Source of the DNA: UBA2277 sp035477615
Lineage (GTDB): Bacteria > Patescibacteriota > Microgenomatia > UBA1400 > MFAQ01
DNA length: 53,685 nucleotides
NCBI GenBank assembly: GCA_035477615.1
Contig: DATIKJ010000002.1
Location: 1 to 53,685, forward strand
Reading direction: 5' to 3'
In this document: positions 1 through 8,418 of the stretch, piece after piece
Layout of the letters: each line of letters starts with the position of its first letter
Position numbering within the stretch: position 1 is the first letter of the stretch
Notes under the pieces: model-generated
Seen by the model: the letters and a program-made list of their open reading frames with translations, nothing else
Told to the model about the DNA's origin: nothing
Database searches by the model: none
Program-made: the position numbers and the translations under genes

Positions 1-889
1 CTTGTGTATAGGCACGACGGGCTTTTTCATCTCCTTTGATTATCCCAAATATTAATAGACGAAGCAATGAACCGCTTAAAAAGAAGAATTTAATGAAGGG
101 TAGTTGCCAAGAAGGCATGTGTTTCTTCCAGAAATAAATCATGTATTTGATTTCGCTAGTTAAAGCGAAGACGGATCCTCCAGACGCTCCACCAAGATGA
201 ATGATGGCTGGAGATATCTGATAGGTAGTTTTAAAGCCTAGCTTACTAAGTCTGTAACATAGTTCCATTTCTTCGGTATACATAAAAATATTTTCATCAA
301 AACCACCAACTTTATCAAAGATTTTTTTAGGAATAATCATAAAAGCTCCAGTAATCCAGTCCATTTGTCTATTGCGATCATACGAACCAAGTTGGGGATG
401 GAATGAAGGAATTAAGCGACCAATAAGAGGGAGATCGTCAATAAAGAACTGCCAAGCAAAAACATTGCTAAAGCTTGGGAAATAACCTCCTGAGGCTTGA
501 ACTGATTTATCGGCATTCAAAAGTTTACACGAATAAACTCCAGTACTTGGGAGTTTTTTGAGATTGTCTAGAGACTCTTTGATGGCGTTGTCAAAAACAA
601 GAGTGTCGGAGTTTAGAAGAAGCAAGTACTCTCCTTTAGCTTTTTTTGATCCGAGATTGTTGGCTTTGCCAAAACCAATATTGTCTTTAGCATTGATGAG
701 ATTAACTTGAGGATATTTTTTTTCCAGTTCTTTGATTCTTTCAAGAGATCCGTCTTTGGAACCATTGTCGACAATGATAATTTCGTAATCAATATCCTTG
801 GTGTATTTGATTACTGATTTAACACAGTTTGTAAGAATTTCTTTGGTGTTGAAAGAAACAATAATAATGGAGAGATCTGTTTTAGGCAT
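1..889 (-). CDS. Glycosyltransferase family 2, rhamnosyltransferase-like (3' end cut by window)
   Basis: Translating the minus strand from the ATG at 889 gives about 296 codons with no stop before the window edge. The protein begins MPKTDLSIIIVSFN, followed by VDNGSKDGS (nucleotide-binding region), LLLNSDT (DXD-like metal site) and GGFDENIFMYTEEMELCYR. This last block is typical of GT2 enzymes of the rhamnosyltransferase/WbbL type, which are cytoplasmic, membrane-associated and add a sugar from a nucleotide donor to a growing lipid-linked glycan. The start overlaps the stop of the upstream small gene by 8 bases, so the two are probably co-transcribed. Fold and family are clear. Donor and acceptor cannot be read from sequence, although GDP-D-rhamnose made by the gmd/rmd pair in this window is one possible donor. 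Confidence 0.85.
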   Translation of the reverse strand, partial: MPKTDLSIIIVSFNTKEILTNCVKSVIKYTKDIDYEIIIVDNGSKDGSLERIKELEKKYPQVNLINAKDNIGFGKANNLGSKKAKGEYLLLLNSDTLVFDNAIKESLDNLKKLPSTGVYSCKLLNADKSVQASGGYFPSFSNVFAWQFFIDDLPLIGRLIPSFHPQLGSYDRNRQMDWITGAFMIIPKKIFDKVGGFDENIFMYTEEMELCYRLSKLGFKTTYQISPAIIHLGGASGGSVFALTSEIKYMIYFWKKHMPSWQLPFIKFFFLSGSLLRLLIFGIIKGDEKARRAYTQ

Positions 890-1439
890 TTTGAATGGAT
901 TTTTTTATCGAGAAATAAGCTAAGTAAGTAGCTGGAAAAACAAGAGTCCATATTAATATACGAGCCCAGAGTGGAGAGTTGTTGGGTTTGATGGTGACTT
1001 TACTGAAATAGGCAACGTCTTCAAAGAATAGTTTGGGGATTTTATCCTTTGGAGTATTGGCAAAGGCTGGAGCATTTTCTGGCTCCCAACCATTAACAAA
1101 AAGTGAGCTTCTAAAAGGATAAACAATTTCTTCTAAATAGCTACTTTTTAACTGGTCTCTCACCATATCAAAGGATTCTTCTGGTCTGTAGTTTAATCTA
1201 TATGAGGGAATTTTCCAACCAAAAATGGTGAGTTGGTATTTTGACTGCATTTGGCTGATGGCTTCTTTTCTAGCTAGATTTGTATAGAATCCTTTTTGGT
1301 CAGGATTTTGGATCGTGTCTCCTTCTTCAGTTGATCTAGTGGAAGGCATAAGGTCTGGAGTAGTAGGAGCAGGAGGAACTAGATAGATAACTCCCAGAAC
1401 GTAGATAAACAGAACAGTTATTTTGAATGATAGTTTCAT
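882..1439 (-). CDS. Small membrane protein of unknown function with N- and C-terminal membrane segments
   Basis: This 185-residue protein is not recognised. A hydrophobic segment at about residues 6-22 is followed by a Pro/Thr-rich stretch (VPPAPTTPDLMPSTRST). A soluble region of some 130 residues comes next, and a second membrane segment lies near 160-178 with a short basic tail. The likely topology puts the middle domain outside the cell. The ATG overlaps the upstream acyltransferase stop as ATGA, and its own stop overlaps the downstream GT2, so it sits inside a translationally coupled glycan operon. It could be a membrane-anchored partner of a glycosyltransferase or a secreted-glycan accessory factor. 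Function is unknown and I do not assign one. Confidence 0.7.
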   Translation of the reverse strand: MKLSFKITVLFIYVLGVIYLVPPAPTTPDLMPSTRSTEEGDTIQNPDQKGFYTNLARKEAISQMQSKYQLTIFGWKIPSYRLNYRPEESFDMVRDQLKSSYLEEIVYPFRSSLFVNGWEPENAPAFANTPKDKIPKLFFEDVAYFSKVTIKPNNSPLWARILIWTLVFPATYLAYFSIKKSIQNA

Positions 1440-2071
1440 TGAAACAGTCTGGCTCTGCCCAGTTTGTAATTTTGTTTTTTAAGAGGTCTTTCCCCAATAA
1501 ATTTTGCAGGAACTCCGCCAACAATGGTGTTTTCTTTGACATCTTTGGTAACGACTGCTCCACCAGCAACAACAGCACCATTACCAATATTTACTCCTGG
1601 CATAATAATGACACGTGGCCCAATAAAAACGTAGTCTCCAATACTAACAGGTTCCTCAATAGCCTTAAATGTTGGGTCACTTAAATCATGTTCAGAGTTG
1701 TAGATCATTACTTGAGAAGCGATATCTACTTGTTTACCAATTTTAATTTTGGCGCGACCATCAAGAAAAGCGTGATCGCCAATGATTGTCCCCTCCCCAA
1801 TCTCAATATTTTTGGGAAGGAAAAATCTAGCTCCCATATGAAAGGTGGATCTGTGCCCCATCTTAATTCCAGATATTTTGTAGAAAAAATTTCTTACCGT
1901 GTGACTTGGAAAGTAACTAATGATCCAGAGTATGTAAAGCCAAAGATCAAGAAAAAAACTAAAGAAACGATTGGTTATTTTTCCAAGAGCGTTAGATAAA
2001 CCAAGTTTATTGCCCTCTTTGTCAACAAAGAAGATTCCATCTGAAGAAAAATTTAGATTGCTTATTTTCAT
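1436..2071 (-). CDS. Hexapeptide-repeat (left-handed beta-helix) O-acyltransferase, WcaF/maltose acetyltransferase type
   Basis: The 211-residue protein carries tandem hexapeptide turns from about residue 88 to 190 (IEIGEGTIIGDHAF, VSIGDYVFIGPRVII, VNIGNGAVVAGGAVVT, NTIVGGVPAK). The His in YNSEHDLSDP (H128) fits the catalytic base of acetyltransferases in this fold, which usually move an acetyl group from acetyl-CoA to a sugar hydroxyl. A hydrophobic stretch at 37-54 may tether it to the membrane. I chose the ATG at 2071 because it forms an ATGA overlap with the stop of the GT4 gene upstream. A longer reading to 2116 would overlap that gene by 49 bases. Its probable role is O-acetylation of the glycan. 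The acceptor is unknown. Confidence 0.85.
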   Translation of the reverse strand: MKISNLNFSSDGIFFVDKEGNKLGLSNALGKITNRFFSFFLDLWLYILWIISYFPSHTVRNFFYKISGIKMGHRSTFHMGARFFLPKNIEIGEGTIIGDHAFLDGRAKIKIGKQVDIASQVMIYNSEHDLSDPTFKAIEEPVSIGDYVFIGPRVIIMPGVNIGNGAVVAGGAVVTKDVKENTIVGGVPAKFIGERPLKKQNYKLGRARLFQ

Positions 2072-3183
2072 ATTGTTTTTATAATACTTAAGATCTTTTG
2101 AGCGGAGATATCCCAATCAAAACGCTTGGTGTTTTCTTTACCCTCTTTAATCAGTTTAAGCCTTTCTCCGATAGAAAGTGCAAGAACTCTTTCAAGAGCA
2201 TTTTTAATGCTTTCAACAGACTCAGGATCTTCGATATATATAGCTGATTCACCTGCTACTTCAGGAAGACTACTTACTCTGGAAACGACAATTGGGGTAC
2301 CAACGGCTTGAGCTTCAACTGCAGGCATGCCAAAACCTTCATAGAGACTAGGGAGAACAAAGGCTCGACTACCTTTTATTAGGGCTGGCAGATCGTCGTT
2401 GGGAGCAAAACCAGTAAAGATTACCCTGTTATCAATACCCAAAGTTTTTGACTGCTCTAGTATCTGATCATAAAGCCAGCCTTTTTTACCACAGATGACG
2501 AGTTTGAGTTGGGATTTGTCTAGTTTGGCAAAAGCATCTATAAGACGAGTAATATTTTTTCTTGGTTGAAGTGTTCCCCAGTATAGAAAATAACTTCCGG
2601 AAATTCCGTATTTTTTCTTGACTGAGATAATTTTTGTCTTTGGGACTTTGCCATGATATACCTCTTTGTCGAAAGCAGGATAAACTACATCAATTTTGTC
2701 AGCACTGGTACCGTAAAGTTTAATGATTTCGTTTTTAGAAAACTCAGAGATAGTGAGAACTTTTTTGGCTTTTTTGACTGATAAAGGGGTCCATTTTTTT
2801 AATTGGTTAATATCATAGTCAGTAAAGTACTCTGTTCCAAATCTTTCAAAACTCATGTCCATGAGGTAGATTATGGTTTTTGTTGGAGAAAATAGCGGAG
2901 TGTAGTGGCTTGGAGAAAAAAGAACATCTATTTTGGGTTTACCAAACCAGAGTCTTTTAGTGAGACTAGTAAGCACCCAGGCTCTTTTGGCACCAAAGAT
3001 TTCGTAGATTAGATTGTCATTTTCAACAGGCATGTCAGGAAGGGGTCTCTCTTTACCAAGAGCGATAAGTTTTTCATCGCCACTTATCTGTTTAACTAGA
3101 TGAAGAAATATGTTGTAAGCAACCTGATTAACACCTACTCTTTGAGGAATATTTGCTTCATTTATGTCGAAACCGATGTTCAT
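2068..3183 (-). CDS. Glycosyltransferase family 4 (GT-B fold), mannosyltransferase-like
   Basis: This 371-residue protein has the usual length of a GT4. The C-terminal nucleotide-sugar domain shows LYWGTLQPRKNITRLI (200-215), VIFTGFAPNDDLP (254-266) and the EX7E motif E282...E290 in YEGFGMPAVEA, with SSLPEVAGE after it. The N-terminal acceptor domain begins MNIGFDINEA. GT4 enzymes are retaining transferases that commonly move mannose, rhamnose or glucose from GDP-, TDP- or UDP-sugars to lipid-linked acceptors at the inner membrane face. The gene overlaps the next GT4 gene by 4 bases (start 3183, neighbour stop 3180). The specific sugar is unknown. Confidence 0.9.
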   Translation of the reverse strand: MNIGFDINEANIPQRVGVNQVAYNIFLHLVKQISGDEKLIALGKERPLPDMPVENDNLIYEIFGAKRAWVLTSLTKRLWFGKPKIDVLFSPSHYTPLFSPTKTIIYLMDMSFERFGTEYFTDYDINQLKKWTPLSVKKAKKVLTISEFSKNEIIKLYGTSADKIDVVYPAFDKEVYHGKVPKTKIISVKKKYGISGSYFLYWGTLQPRKNITRLIDAFAKLDKSQLKLVICGKKGWLYDQILEQSKTLGIDNRVIFTGFAPNDDLPALIKGSRAFVLPSLYEGFGMPAVEAQAVGTPIVVSRVSSLPEVAGESAIYIEDPESVESIKNALERVLALSIGERLKLIKEGKENTKRFDWDISAQKILSIIKTI

Positions 3184-4283
3184 AGATTGTTTTTTGTGGC
3201 CATGACTTGTTGATAAACCTTGTAAGTTTCAGTGGCTGTTTTTTCCCAGGTAAATTTTGAGGCTTGTTTGAGACTTTTTACTTTGAGTTCATTTCTGTTT
3301 CTAATAGCCTCAATTATACCAGCCGCGATAGACTCGACACTTTCTGGGTCAAAGAGAACTCCAGCCTCACCAACAACCTCAGGAAGACTACTTATATTAC
3401 TAGTGGTAACTGGTGCCCCACAAGCCATAGCTTGAAGAGGAGAAAGCCCGAAACCCTCGTATATACTCGGAAGAACAAAGGTAAGACAAGCTGAGTAGAG
3501 ACCCGGAAGGTCAGCATCAGGAATAAAACCAGGCATGGATACACCCTCGACAGCCTCTGGAATTTCTCCCCATCCTGTACGGCCACCAAGAATTAGTTGG
3601 AGATTCGGAAAATCTTTTTTAACCAGTTTAAAAGCTTTAATAAGCCTTGCCTGATTTTTCCTTGGCTCAAGAGTAGAAAGAGAAAAAATAAAGTTTTCAT
3701 TAATTTTGTAACGTTTTTTAATAATTTCTTGAATATCTATAGATTGTGGACAGTATCTCTCCTCTACCCCTTCTGGGATGACAATTATTTTTTCTTCAGG
3801 GACTTTAAGGATGGAAATTAAATCTTCTTTTGTAGATTGACTAACGGCAATGATTTTTTCAGACTCGCGCATGACCCAAGCAAGGCGTTTTTTGTGTGTA
3901 TTTCTTATTGACTCGGTAGTTGTTTGAGGAAACTTAAAAGGAATTAGATCGTGAACTGTAGTTATTTTGGGAAATTTCGATGGAGGTTCGGTCCAGTCAG
4001 AGGTATGGATGATATCAACATCACCAATTAATTTTTCGACAGGAAGTACATGAAGAGAGTTCCAAATTAAGTCCATGAGGGATGGTGGAAAAGGATATAT
4101 TTTTGGAATACCTTTCATTTTTTGGGCAAGTAAGGCCAGCTCTGCTTTGCGTCTTAGTGAGCCACCAAAGAGAATAAACTGATCATCAGGATAAAGTTTG
4201 ATGAGAGTGGCGGCTAAATTTTTGGTGTAAACAGAGACACCGGTGCCATAAATGGCCTGAGAAATATCGATGGCGATTTTCAT
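3180..4283 (-). CDS. Glycosyltransferase family 4 with Gln in the second EX7E position
   Basis: This 367-residue GT4 begins MKIAIDISQAIYGTGVSVYT, where a Gly-rich loop marks the acceptor domain. It continues with TTVHDLIPF (108-116), SLSTLEPRKNQARLI (201-215) and LPSIYEGFGLSPLQAMACG (271-289). The motif that is normally E-x7-E reads E276...Q284 here. Gln at this position occurs in other GT4 proteins, so activity is still expected. It overlaps its neighbours by 4 bases on both sides. Together with the previous gene it forms a tandem GT4 pair, which would typically add successive sugars to the same lipid-linked chain. Confidence 0.9.
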   Translation of the reverse strand: MKIAIDISQAIYGTGVSVYTKNLAATLIKLYPDDQFILFGGSLRRKAELALLAQKMKGIPKIYPFPPSLMDLIWNSLHVLPVEKLIGDVDIIHTSDWTEPPSKFPKITTVHDLIPFKFPQTTTESIRNTHKKRLAWVMRESEKIIAVSQSTKEDLISILKVPEEKIIVIPEGVEERYCPQSIDIQEIIKKRYKINENFIFSLSTLEPRKNQARLIKAFKLVKKDFPNLQLILGGRTGWGEIPEAVEGVSMPGFIPDADLPGLYSACLTFVLPSIYEGFGLSPLQAMACGAPVTTSNISSLPEVVGEAGVLFDPESVESIAAGIIEAIRNRNELKVKSLKQASKFTWEKTATETYKVYQQVMATKNNL

Positions 4284-5602
4284 AGTTTGGGAAGAAAAAG
4301 TTGGTAACTGTTGATTTTTTCCCCCTCTTCGTAGTTCATTTTAATATACTCGAAGACTTTTTGGCTCTCAGTTACTATATTTTTATCGTCGACTTCTGCT
4401 TGAAAGTTAATCAAGACAGGGGTGTTGCTGTCTTTTAGAGAAAGAATAATTCTGTCTTGAAAATCTTTTTGATGAAGATACCAAGGGAGAGAAGGTATAT
4501 AGGTATAGTTTGGAGGAATTTTTCCAGAAAGTGGGTAAAGAATGTCGGGGGCTCCTAGAAGATAAATTGTCTGTCCAGGAAGTTTTCTGATTTGATTGGC
4601 AGAAGATTGTACTTCAGGAGTGAGATAAAAATTGCCGTAAGGATGCCGAATAGCGGAAACTAGATTGAGACAGAAAAAGATAATAATAAATAGGTAAGCA
4701 AAAATATTCGGTTTTTTACTTAAGAGTGCCCAGAACAAAACTGCGACTAAGCAGAGTGGCTGAAGGTGTTCGTAACCAAAACGAGGAAAGGCTAGAACAA
4801 GAAGACCTATCAATATTGCCAAATAGTGAAATTTTTTGTTTTTAACGATGAAATAAATCGCTGGAGTTAACCAAACAGAAAGGGTGAGTATTTGTCTGAA
4901 ATTGGGTAGTAGTCGCGCTTCTTGGGGATAGATATCTTTGTTAAATTGAATTGCTTGGCGATAAAAATCAGCTAAAATCTCTTGTTTAAAAATAAAGAGG
5001 GTAGGAATACCTACACCAATGAGGCCACCGAGAATTAAGGGTATGGAAAAATGGGAAAAGGAAAGAAATAAAACTAACAGGGCGGGAGCAATGGTGGGAC
5101 GAAGAAGAAGTATTTGAGACAAGAGAAAACCAGAGACAAATTGACGAAGACGATTTTTGGAAAAAGAAAGGAATAACCAAAGAGAGATCAGTAGATTGAC
5201 AAAGGTTTCAAACCAAAGAATGTAGCCTGAAAAATAGACTGAGGAAACAACGAAGAGAACTAGCCAAACTAAAGGTTGTTTTATCTTAAAACGGATAAGA
5301 CTGGCATAAAGAAAAATATCAGTCAAACAAAGGGTGGCTAAAAAGACAAAGAGAAGTGGCCAAGGGTTGGAGGTGAGAAAGGCTGGAAGAGAAAATGGGC
5401 CAAGTAAAAGTGTAGGGAAGTGTTGATCTAGTAAATCACGATAGGGTAAGAAACCTCGACTAACAAGATAAGGATAAAGAGTGAATTCTCCTGATAAAAA
5501 GTAACCTCGAGCAAAGATTAGAGCAACGTGAAGTATTAGTGCTGAAGGGAGAAAAAAATATTTTAGTTTAGTGAGAATTTTCATGGGTGTGTTTTTTGAC
5601 AT
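4280..5602 (-). CDS. Multi-pass membrane protein, GT-C/PMT-like glycosyltransferase candidate
   Basis: The 440-residue protein is dominated by hydrophobic helices. After the first helix, a loop reads GEFTLYPYLVSRGFLPYRD (38-56) and then FP. An acidic residue followed by YP, a Gly-Phe and PYRD is the pattern seen in many PMT/ArnT-like GT-C proteins, which use polyprenyl-phosphate sugars on the outer membrane face. The C-terminal 120 residues are more polar and probably form an external domain. The start at 5602 overlaps the upstream GT2 by 35 bases. An internal ATG at 5584 cuts that to 17 and is equally possible. Fold assignment is fairly safe. The reaction is inferred. Confidence 0.75.
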   Translation of the reverse strand: MSKNTPMKILTKLKYFFLPSALILHVALIFARGYFLSGEFTLYPYLVSRGFLPYRDLLDQHFPTLLLGPFSLPAFLTSNPWPLLFVFLATLCLTDIFLYASLIRFKIKQPLVWLVLFVVSSVYFSGYILWFETFVNLLISLWLFLSFSKNRLRQFVSGFLLSQILLLRPTIAPALLVLFLSFSHFSIPLILGGLIGVGIPTLFIFKQEILADFYRQAIQFNKDIYPQEARLLPNFRQILTLSVWLTPAIYFIVKNKKFHYLAILIGLLVLAFPRFGYEHLQPLCLVAVLFWALLSKKPNIFAYLFIIIFFCLNLVSAIRHPYGNFYLTPEVQSSANQIRKLPGQTIYLLGAPDILYPLSGKIPPNYTYIPSLPWYLHQKDFQDRIILSLKDSNTPVLINFQAEVDDKNIVTESQKVFEYIKMNYEEGEKINSYQLFLPKL

Positions 5603-6302
5603 TAAGAGTGAGGTAATAGACAGACTGAAGATAACTTAGAAAAAGTCCATGGTAACCATCAAGGAAGCCTAGTTTGTAAAAATAGCGTTTGAAAAAATCA
5701 CGAACAAACCACCAGTTGGGAAAAAATTGTTTTTGTTTAGTAGCGAGTTCTGAGTAACGATCAATTTTGTCAATGAATTCAGAAATGGTTTCGTAGTTTT
5801 TATGAACAAGAAAGTTTTTTAATTTGCCAACCTTTTGAATGGTGGCAAATTCTTCATGAACAAGACTTTGCCACTGCCCACTCCCCTTCTGGTAGAGCCA
5901 GATATGACAGTCGTCTTGAGGACTCCAATCAGTGTGACGAATGGGTTTACCCCAGATAAGATTTAAACGAGGAATAAAATAGGCTGAGTATTCAGGAGAT
6001 TTAAGAGCTTCTTTAATTTCTACAGAAAGTTCTTTAGAGACAACCACGTCGGCTTCGATGGAGAGTATCCAATCGCCTTTTGCTTCTTGGTTACCAAAGT
6101 TTCTGGTATCGGAAAATGAGATAAAGGGGTGACTTATGACTTTGGCGCCATAGCTTTTGGCAATTTCCACGGTTTTATCTGTTGACCCTGAGTCAATCAC
6201 AATTATTTCATCAGCCAGATCTTTGACTGAGGCTAATGTTTTGTACAAATCTTTTTCTTCGTTGAGAGTAGGGATAACGACTGTTAGTTTGGCGTTGGCC
6301 AT
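5568..6302 (-). CDS. Glycosyltransferase family 2, WaaE/KdtX-like
   Basis: This 244-residue GT2 shows VVIPTLNEEKDL (8-19), IVIDSGSTDKTVEIA (34-48) and the metal-binding region LSIEADVVVS (80-89). HTDWSPQDDCHIW and VHEEF follow, with a C-terminal FKRYFYKLGFLDGYHGL segment. That layout is the one found in WaaE-like lipopolysaccharide-core beta-glucosyltransferases and in many related cytoplasmic, membrane-peripheral enzymes. It is the first gene of the minus-strand run 1-6302 and is divergent from galE, with 31 bases between the starts. A perfect TATAAT lies only 7 bases before its ATG. A second protein of the same subtype is encoded at 34986-35858. Confidence 0.88.
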   Translation of the reverse strand: MANAKLTVVIPTLNEEKDLYKTLASVKDLADEIIVIDSGSTDKTVEIAKSYGAKVISHPFISFSDTRNFGNQEAKGDWILSIEADVVVSKELSVEIKEALKSPEYSAYFIPRLNLIWGKPIRHTDWSPQDDCHIWLYQKGSGQWQSLVHEEFATIQKVGKLKNFLVHKNYETISEFIDKIDRYSELATKQKQFFPNWWFVRDFFKRYFYKLGFLDGYHGLFLSYLQSVYYLTLNVKKHTHENSH

Positions 6303-6309
6303 GATTTTT

Positions 6310-6315
6310 ATTATA
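6310..6315 (-). promoter_or_regulatory. Candidate -10 element (TATAAT) for the GT2-led run 6302-1
   Basis: Read on the minus strand, TATAAT ends 7 bases before the ATG at 6302. That spacing would start transcription at or near the start codon and give a leaderless or nearly leaderless mRNA. A TAGACA hexamer lies upstream with a 19-base spacer, a little longer than the usual 17. The site lies in the 31-base gap between two divergent genes, where a promoter is required. This is a match by eye, not an experiment. Confidence 0.45.
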
Positions 6316-6333
6316 CGTGTAGTAACATAAACT

Positions 6334-7317
6334 ATGTCTAAATACTTTGTTGTCGGCGGAGCCGGCTATATTGGTGGGGTTTGTGTCGAGAAAATGATTG
6401 ATCGAGGTGATGAGGTAGTAATTTTAGATAACCTCAAAACTGGTCATAAAGAAAATGTTCACCCAAAAGCTTCTTTTTATCTTGGAGATAAAGGAGATGG
6501 TGCATTGCTTGATAAAGTATTCTCTGAACACAAAATAGATACTGTATTGGACTTTGCTGGATTAATTCAGGTAGGTGAATCGGTAAAAGAACCTGGAAAA
6601 TATTTTCAAAACAATCTTGGTCAAGGAATTGATCTTTTGGATGGCATGATGAGGAATGGTGTTAAGAAAATAATTTTTTCATCAACAGCAGCTGTCTTTG
6701 GAAATCCAAAAGTGATACCTATCAACGAAGATGTTGAAAAGGATCCTATTAATCCATATGGTGAATCAAAGTATTTTTTTGAAAGAGTAATTAAAAGATA
6801 TGCTGAGGCTTATGGATTGAAGTACACTATTTTTCGTTATTTCAACGCATGTGGTGCGACAACTCAAAGTAGAGAACAACACGCACAAGAGTCTCACTTG
6901 ATTCCTTTGATTTTTCAAGCTGTAAAGGGAGAAAGGCCCAATATTGCTTTGTTTGGAACAGATTACGAGACGCTAGATGGTACATGTGTTCGTGATTACA
7001 TTCATGTTTCAGACTTAACAGATGCACATTTATTGGCAATAAAAAGAATGGATGTTTCACCCAAAAATGAGTACAACTTGGGTAATGGAAGCGGTTATTC
7101 GGTAAAGGAAGTGATTACTGCTGTAGAGAAAGTCACTGGAAAAGCTGTACCAGTCGTCATTGGAGATCGACGAGAAGGAGATCCGGCAACACTAGTAGCT
7201 TCTTCTGAAAAAGCAAAGAGTGAGTTGGGTTGGGTGCCACAGTATCCAGAAATTGAACAGATTATTGCGTCTGCATGGGAAGCAGAGCTTAAACCACCAA
7301 AGAATAAAACAATTTAA
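6334..7317 (+). CDS. galE: UDP-glucose/UDP-GlcNAc 4-epimerase
   Basis: This 327-residue extended short-chain dehydrogenase has the NAD-binding GGAGYIGG (8-15), DFAGLIQVGES, the SST of FSSTAAVFG (115-123), the catalytic Y142-x3-K146 (YGESK), RYFNACGA (168-175), SHLIPL and the GalE signature DGTCVRDYIHVSDL (215-228). GalE interconverts UDP-glucose and UDP-galactose, or the N-acetyl forms, in the cytoplasm, so it would supply galactose-type donors to the glycan genes around it. It stands alone on the plus strand between minus-strand genes. Its stop overlaps the convergent membrane-protein stop by 3 bases. Family is certain. UDP-Glc versus UDP-GlcNAc preference is not. Confidence 0.93.
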   Translation: MSKYFVVGGAGYIGGVCVEKMIDRGDEVVILDNLKTGHKENVHPKASFYLGDKGDGALLDKVFSEHKIDTVLDFAGLIQVGESVKEPGKYFQNNLGQGIDLLDGMMRNGVKKIIFSSTAAVFGNPKVIPINEDVEKDPINPYGESKYFFERVIKRYAEAYGLKYTIFRYFNACGATTQSREQHAQESHLIPLIFQAVKGERPNIALFGTDYETLDGTCVRDYIHVSDLTDAHLLAIKRMDVSPKNEYNLGNGSGYSVKEVITAVEKVTGKAVPVVIGDRREGDPATLVASSEKAKSELGWVPQYPEIEQIIASAWEAELKPPKNKTI

Positions 7318-8366
7318 TTTGTTTTGCTTGATGAAAGATTTTTAAGTGTTGAGTAAAAATAACAAACAATTCCTATAGATAAGAAGGTTTCAAACACTTC
7401 TTGCCATTTTATGATTGGAGTATTACCAAGCCATACCCCAAATGGTTTGAAGACGAAGTCGTGTAATAGGTAATACAAAAATATTGTTATGAAACAGAAT
7501 ACAAGATATTCTGGTGGAGTAAATATTTCATATTTTTGGAAATATTGGGGAAAAAATCTTTTTAGTATTTTTCTTGAGAATGCTCCATATAGTCCAATTG
7601 ACATGTACACAAAACTTAGTGCTGATTGAATAGTTGAAATATTGTGCAATGTAGTTTCCTTTTGTGTATTGATCTCGTACAAAATCTCTGGAGTACTAAA
7701 AAAGAGTATTCTCTGACCCCAAGAAATCTCTTCTCCAGCTACAAAGAACATTGAGATTGAACATAATAGAAATACTAAAGAAAATGTTTTATTTTTTGCT
7801 CTAAACTTGATGGAGATCAAAAAAGAGATTACTGAAGATGCCAAAAACATCAAAAATTGTGTAATCTCCAAAACACCATCTTCATTAATAATTAATCCAA
7901 AAATATCTTCAGATATATGATGAATAAATATGAGAGAAAGAAAAATTAGGGGTGGAATTATATAGATGTATTTATATTTTTTTAGATCTTTGAAGTCGAG
8001 ATAAATAATTGTTCCACTTAGAACTGGAAGAAAAAGAAAATGAAATGTGTTGATGTGAAAATGATTAAAAACAAAGTTTCTATAGAGTGTTCCGTCTAGA
8101 AAAAAGAAAAGTGTTGACAAAATCAGTAAACTTGGAAAAATGAATTTTTTGTTTAAAGATAGTATCTTGGGAGAGAGTTTGATCTTATTACAGAGTGACC
8201 AGATCAGCGATAAGGTGATAAACAAAAATATATAAGTTCTAGAGTCAATAAATAGATGTTTTTTACAAAAACCAGGATAGAAGAATATATCTAACAACAA
8301 CGAAAGGAGAGTCAGTATGATTATTACAAGATACAAAATGCCTGTTTGGCTATTAACTGACAACAT
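7314..8366 (-). CDS. Unrecognised polytopic membrane protein with EDG / GEEISWGQR / HN motifs
   Basis: This 350-residue protein has about nine hydrophobic segments. I chose the ATG at 8366, just before the first membrane helix. The longer reading to 8456 starts with TTG and runs 38 bases into the methyltransferase. Polar motifs stand out inside or beside the helices: EDGVLE (162-167), GEEISWGQR (211-219), N233 followed by QKETTLHN (235-242), and a late WQEVFET. Conserved-looking Glu, Asp and His at membrane boundaries suggest a metal-dependent or lipid-active intramembrane enzyme, but this is inference. It converges on galE and follows a methyltransferase and a GT4, so a role in glycan or lipid-carrier chemistry is plausible. 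A polymerase role cannot be excluded. Confidence 0.7.
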   Translation of the reverse strand: MLSVNSQTGILYLVIIILTLLSLLLDIFFYPGFCKKHLFIDSRTYIFLFITLSLIWSLCNKIKLSPKILSLNKKFIFPSLLILSTLFFFLDGTLYRNFVFNHFHINTFHFLFLPVLSGTIIYLDFKDLKKYKYIYIIPPLIFLSLIFIHHISEDIFGLIINEDGVLEITQFLMFLASSVISFLISIKFRAKNKTFSLVFLLCSISMFFVAGEEISWGQRILFFSTPEILYEINTQKETTLHNISTIQSALSFVYMSIGLYGAFSRKILKRFFPQYFQKYEIFTPPEYLVFCFITIFLYYLLHDFVFKPFGVWLGNTPIIKWQEVFETFLSIGIVCYFYSTLKNLSSSKTN

Positions 8367-8418
8367 TATACACAGGTATTTTTGCAAACTACTGAATTGA
8401 TTAGATTTAATACAATAA

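Noticed and set aside
3180..4283. Loss of activity in the GT4 because Gln replaces the second Glu of EX7E
   Set aside because: The same LQAMACG variant is familiar from other GT4 proteins, and all remaining motifs are intact.
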